From Cryomorphaceae bacterium (lineage in GTDB: Bacteria; Bacteroidota; Bacteroidia; Flavobacteriales; Schleiferiaceae), in contig DNWN01000092.1 of assembly GCA_003507115.1 (NCBI GenBank), positions 269 through 8,023 of the forward strand: 7,755 bases of DNA. Reading direction: 5' to 3'. Below, one piece after another: positions 7,060 through 7,755 of this stretch (position 1 is its first letter; each line of letters begins with the position of its first letter). Below the pieces are notes generated by a model, which saw only the letters and a program-made list of their open reading frames with translations, had not been told where the DNA came from and ran no database searches. Made by a program: the position numbers and the translations under genes.

Positions 7060-7664
7060 GCCGAACGGAATGGTTTACCACAATGGCTTGGGCGGGGATT
7101 TTCCTCGCCCTTTTCATTTTAAATAGGTACCAACGAAACCAAGAACCGTCCTGGGCAGGATGGGTGGCTTGGGAGGCGGAGGCGGACATCGCAGAATCGC
7201 CGATTCGAACCGAACCGCCCCCGTACCACCGTCAAGGCCCTCCTTCCTGGAAGTCCTACCCTCGGGATTCCATGCGAACGGTACCCGCGCCTGAGTTCGT
7301 TCGGAGTGATACGGTATCGGCCGACTGGCTTGCCGGGTTCTGGCCCCGTTGGAAGGCGGACCGCTTTGTCGCTCAAAGAGAACGCTGGGGAGGGATGGAC
7401 TCCGCCATTGCCGCCAAAGAGGGCTGGCTGGACACGCGATGGGAGTGGAAGTGGGTCGTCCCGCCGCGCCAAGCTTTGCCTGCCTTAGAATTGGAATCGT
7501 GGTATGCCCATCCCTTGTGGCGCTCGGCCCAAATTCAAGCCGTCCACCGCTTTCAATCGCGCATCCGCCCTGTGCGCACGTGGGAAGAGGTCTTCGCCCT
7601 CGCGCCCTTCGATTCCCTTCAGCAGGTGTGGATTCCGAGATACTTCCAATTGAGCGCGCCGTGA
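7056..7664 (+). CDS. Membrane-anchored Trp-rich protein with degenerate ComEA-like helix-hairpin-helix repeats
   Basis: 202 residues starting MSRTEWFTTMAW at the ATG that overlaps the previous stop; the frame extends left to 6939 but only inside the small-subunit gene. One membrane helix (about 8-23) is followed by NRYQR, suggesting an N-in anchor with the rest in the periplasm. A Pro/Glu-rich linker (40-83) precedes two related blocks of about 54 residues (84-137 and 146-199). Each runs: short helix with HPLW or WPRW, then a helix with R-F-Q/R-R, then a helix with D/T-S-x-x-x or TWEEVFAL, ending in W-(V/I)-P. This layout is that of the helix-hairpin-helix units in Bacteroidota ComEA-like proteins, which often lie near rpsU, but the GxG hairpin turn for DNA backbone binding is absent. 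Eighteen residues are tryptophan. Function unknown; DNA binding is doubtful. Confidence 0.7.
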   Translation: MSRTEWFTTMAWAGIFLALFILNRYQRNQEPSWAGWVAWEAEADIAESPIRTEPPPYHRQGPPSWKSYPRDSMRTVPAPEFVRSDTVSADWLAGFWPRWKADRFVAQRERWGGMDSAIAAKEGWLDTRWEWKWVVPPRQALPALELESWYAHPLWRSAQIQAVHRFQSRIRPVRTWEEVFALAPFDSLQQVWIPRYFQLSAP

Positions 7665-7686
7665 AAAATACAGCGAGGGTAGGGGG

Positions 7687-7704
7687 AGTGCTATAATTTG
7701 CACT
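7687..7704. repeat. Inverted repeat AGTGC-N8-GCACT in the rpsU promoter region
   Basis: Perfect 5-base arms, AGTGC at 7687-7691 and GCACT at 7700-7704, separated by TATAATTT. The right arm runs into the first base of the TACATTTG promoter box. An outer pair, TAGGG at 7680-7684 and CCCTA at 7715-7719, could extend the symmetry. It might be an operator, a weak hairpin at the end of the upstream transcript, or chance. There is no T-tract, so it is not a typical terminator. Confidence 0.35.
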
Positions 7705-7711
7705 ACATTTG
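7704..7711 (+). promoter_or_regulatory. Bacteroidota -7 promoter box TACATTTG before rpsU
   Basis: Perfect TAnnTTTG match 29 bases before the rpsU ATG. Transcription would begin near 7715-7718, leaving a leader of about 23-26 bases that consists mostly of the strong Shine-Dalgarno and its spacer. No TTG -33 element is visible at the usual distance, where the DNA is a G-run. The TATAAT at 7692-7697 resembles an E. coli -10 but is not the form used in this phylum. Confidence 0.6.
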
Positions 7712-7724
7712 CCACCCTAAAGAG

Positions 7725-7733
7725 AGGAGGTGA
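7725..7733 (+). promoter_or_regulatory. Extended Shine-Dalgarno AGGAGGTGA of rpsU
   Basis: AGGAGGTGA is fully complementary to the conserved TCACCTCCT tail of 16S rRNA, with 7 bases between the GA end and ATG 7741. No other gene start in this window has anything comparable; the others are A-rich, overlapping or leaderless. In Bacteroidota the anti-Shine-Dalgarno is normally sequestered on the ribosome with the help of bS21, and rpsU of Flavobacteriia is known as an exception that keeps a strong site, consistent with feedback by bS21 level. Confidence 0.85.
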
Positions 7734-7740
7734 CTCAAGT

Positions 7741-7755
7741 ATGTTAGTTATTCAA
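7741..7755 (+). CDS. rpsU: Probable 30S ribosomal protein bS21, first five codons only
   Basis: The window ends after ATG TTA GTT ATT CAA (MLVIQ). Bacteroidota bS21 typically begins ML(I/V)I followed by a short polar strand, so the five residues fit. The position after a ComEA-like gene and behind a uniquely strong Shine-Dalgarno supports rpsU. The assignment leans on context; the remaining 50-60 codons are outside the window. Confidence 0.75.

Noticed and set aside
7692..7697. TATAAT as an E. coli-type -10 promoter for rpsU
   Set aside because: The phylum uses TAnnTTTG, and a perfect copy lies just downstream at a more sensible distance from the SD; no TTGACA partner is present.

Overview
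The window reads as a piece of a Bacteroidota chromosome, most like Flavobacteriia or a related class. Four things support this: a PorE-like OmpA/LysM protein at the left edge; a Bacteroidota-type AIR-synthase (PurM) followed by prfA and pyrF; several perfect TAnnTTTG -7 promoter boxes; and the absence of Shine-Dalgarno (SD) sequences before most genes, except for a very strong one before what looks like rpsU. The DNA is GC-rich by eye, which is high for Flavobacteriia, so I do not name a genus. All genes are on the + strand and there is no gene-free stretch above 80 bases. I see no RNA genes, insertion sequences, CRISPR arrays or other mobile DNA.

Layout. (1) 1-1104: C-terminal part of an envelope protein with a carboxypeptidase-regulatory-like fold, an OmpA peptidoglycan-binding domain and two LysM domains. 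(2) 1128-5088: a tightly packed housekeeping operon of purM, prfA (release factor 1), pyrF (OMP decarboxylase) and an RmlD-like sugar-nucleotide reductase. The purM-prfA gap is 3 nt, and the next two junctions are 4-nt ATGA overlaps. A TACCTTTG promoter box lies just before the purM ATG, so that transcript may be leaderless. (3) 5105-7664: a LeuT-type sodium-coupled amino-acid transporter, a 45-residue single-helix MetS-like small subunit, and a tryptophan-rich membrane-anchored protein with two degenerate helix-hairpin-helix-like (ComEA-like) repeats. These three are joined by ATGA overlaps and have a candidate promoter of their own overlapping the stop of the reductase gene. (4) 7665-7755: a short promoter and leader with an extended SD, then the first five codons of probable rpsU (ribosomal protein bS21).

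How the parts work together. Region 2 couples purine synthesis, pyrimidine synthesis and translation termination. Region 3 is an amino-acid uptake unit with a small accessory subunit. The most notable signals are: the SD before rpsU in a lineage whose ribosomes normally hide their anti-SD, which fits bS21 feedback control; a roughly 90-residue periplasmic insertion in the last extracellular loop of the LeuT-like transporter, next to a MetS-like partner gene; and the predicted leaderless start of purM.
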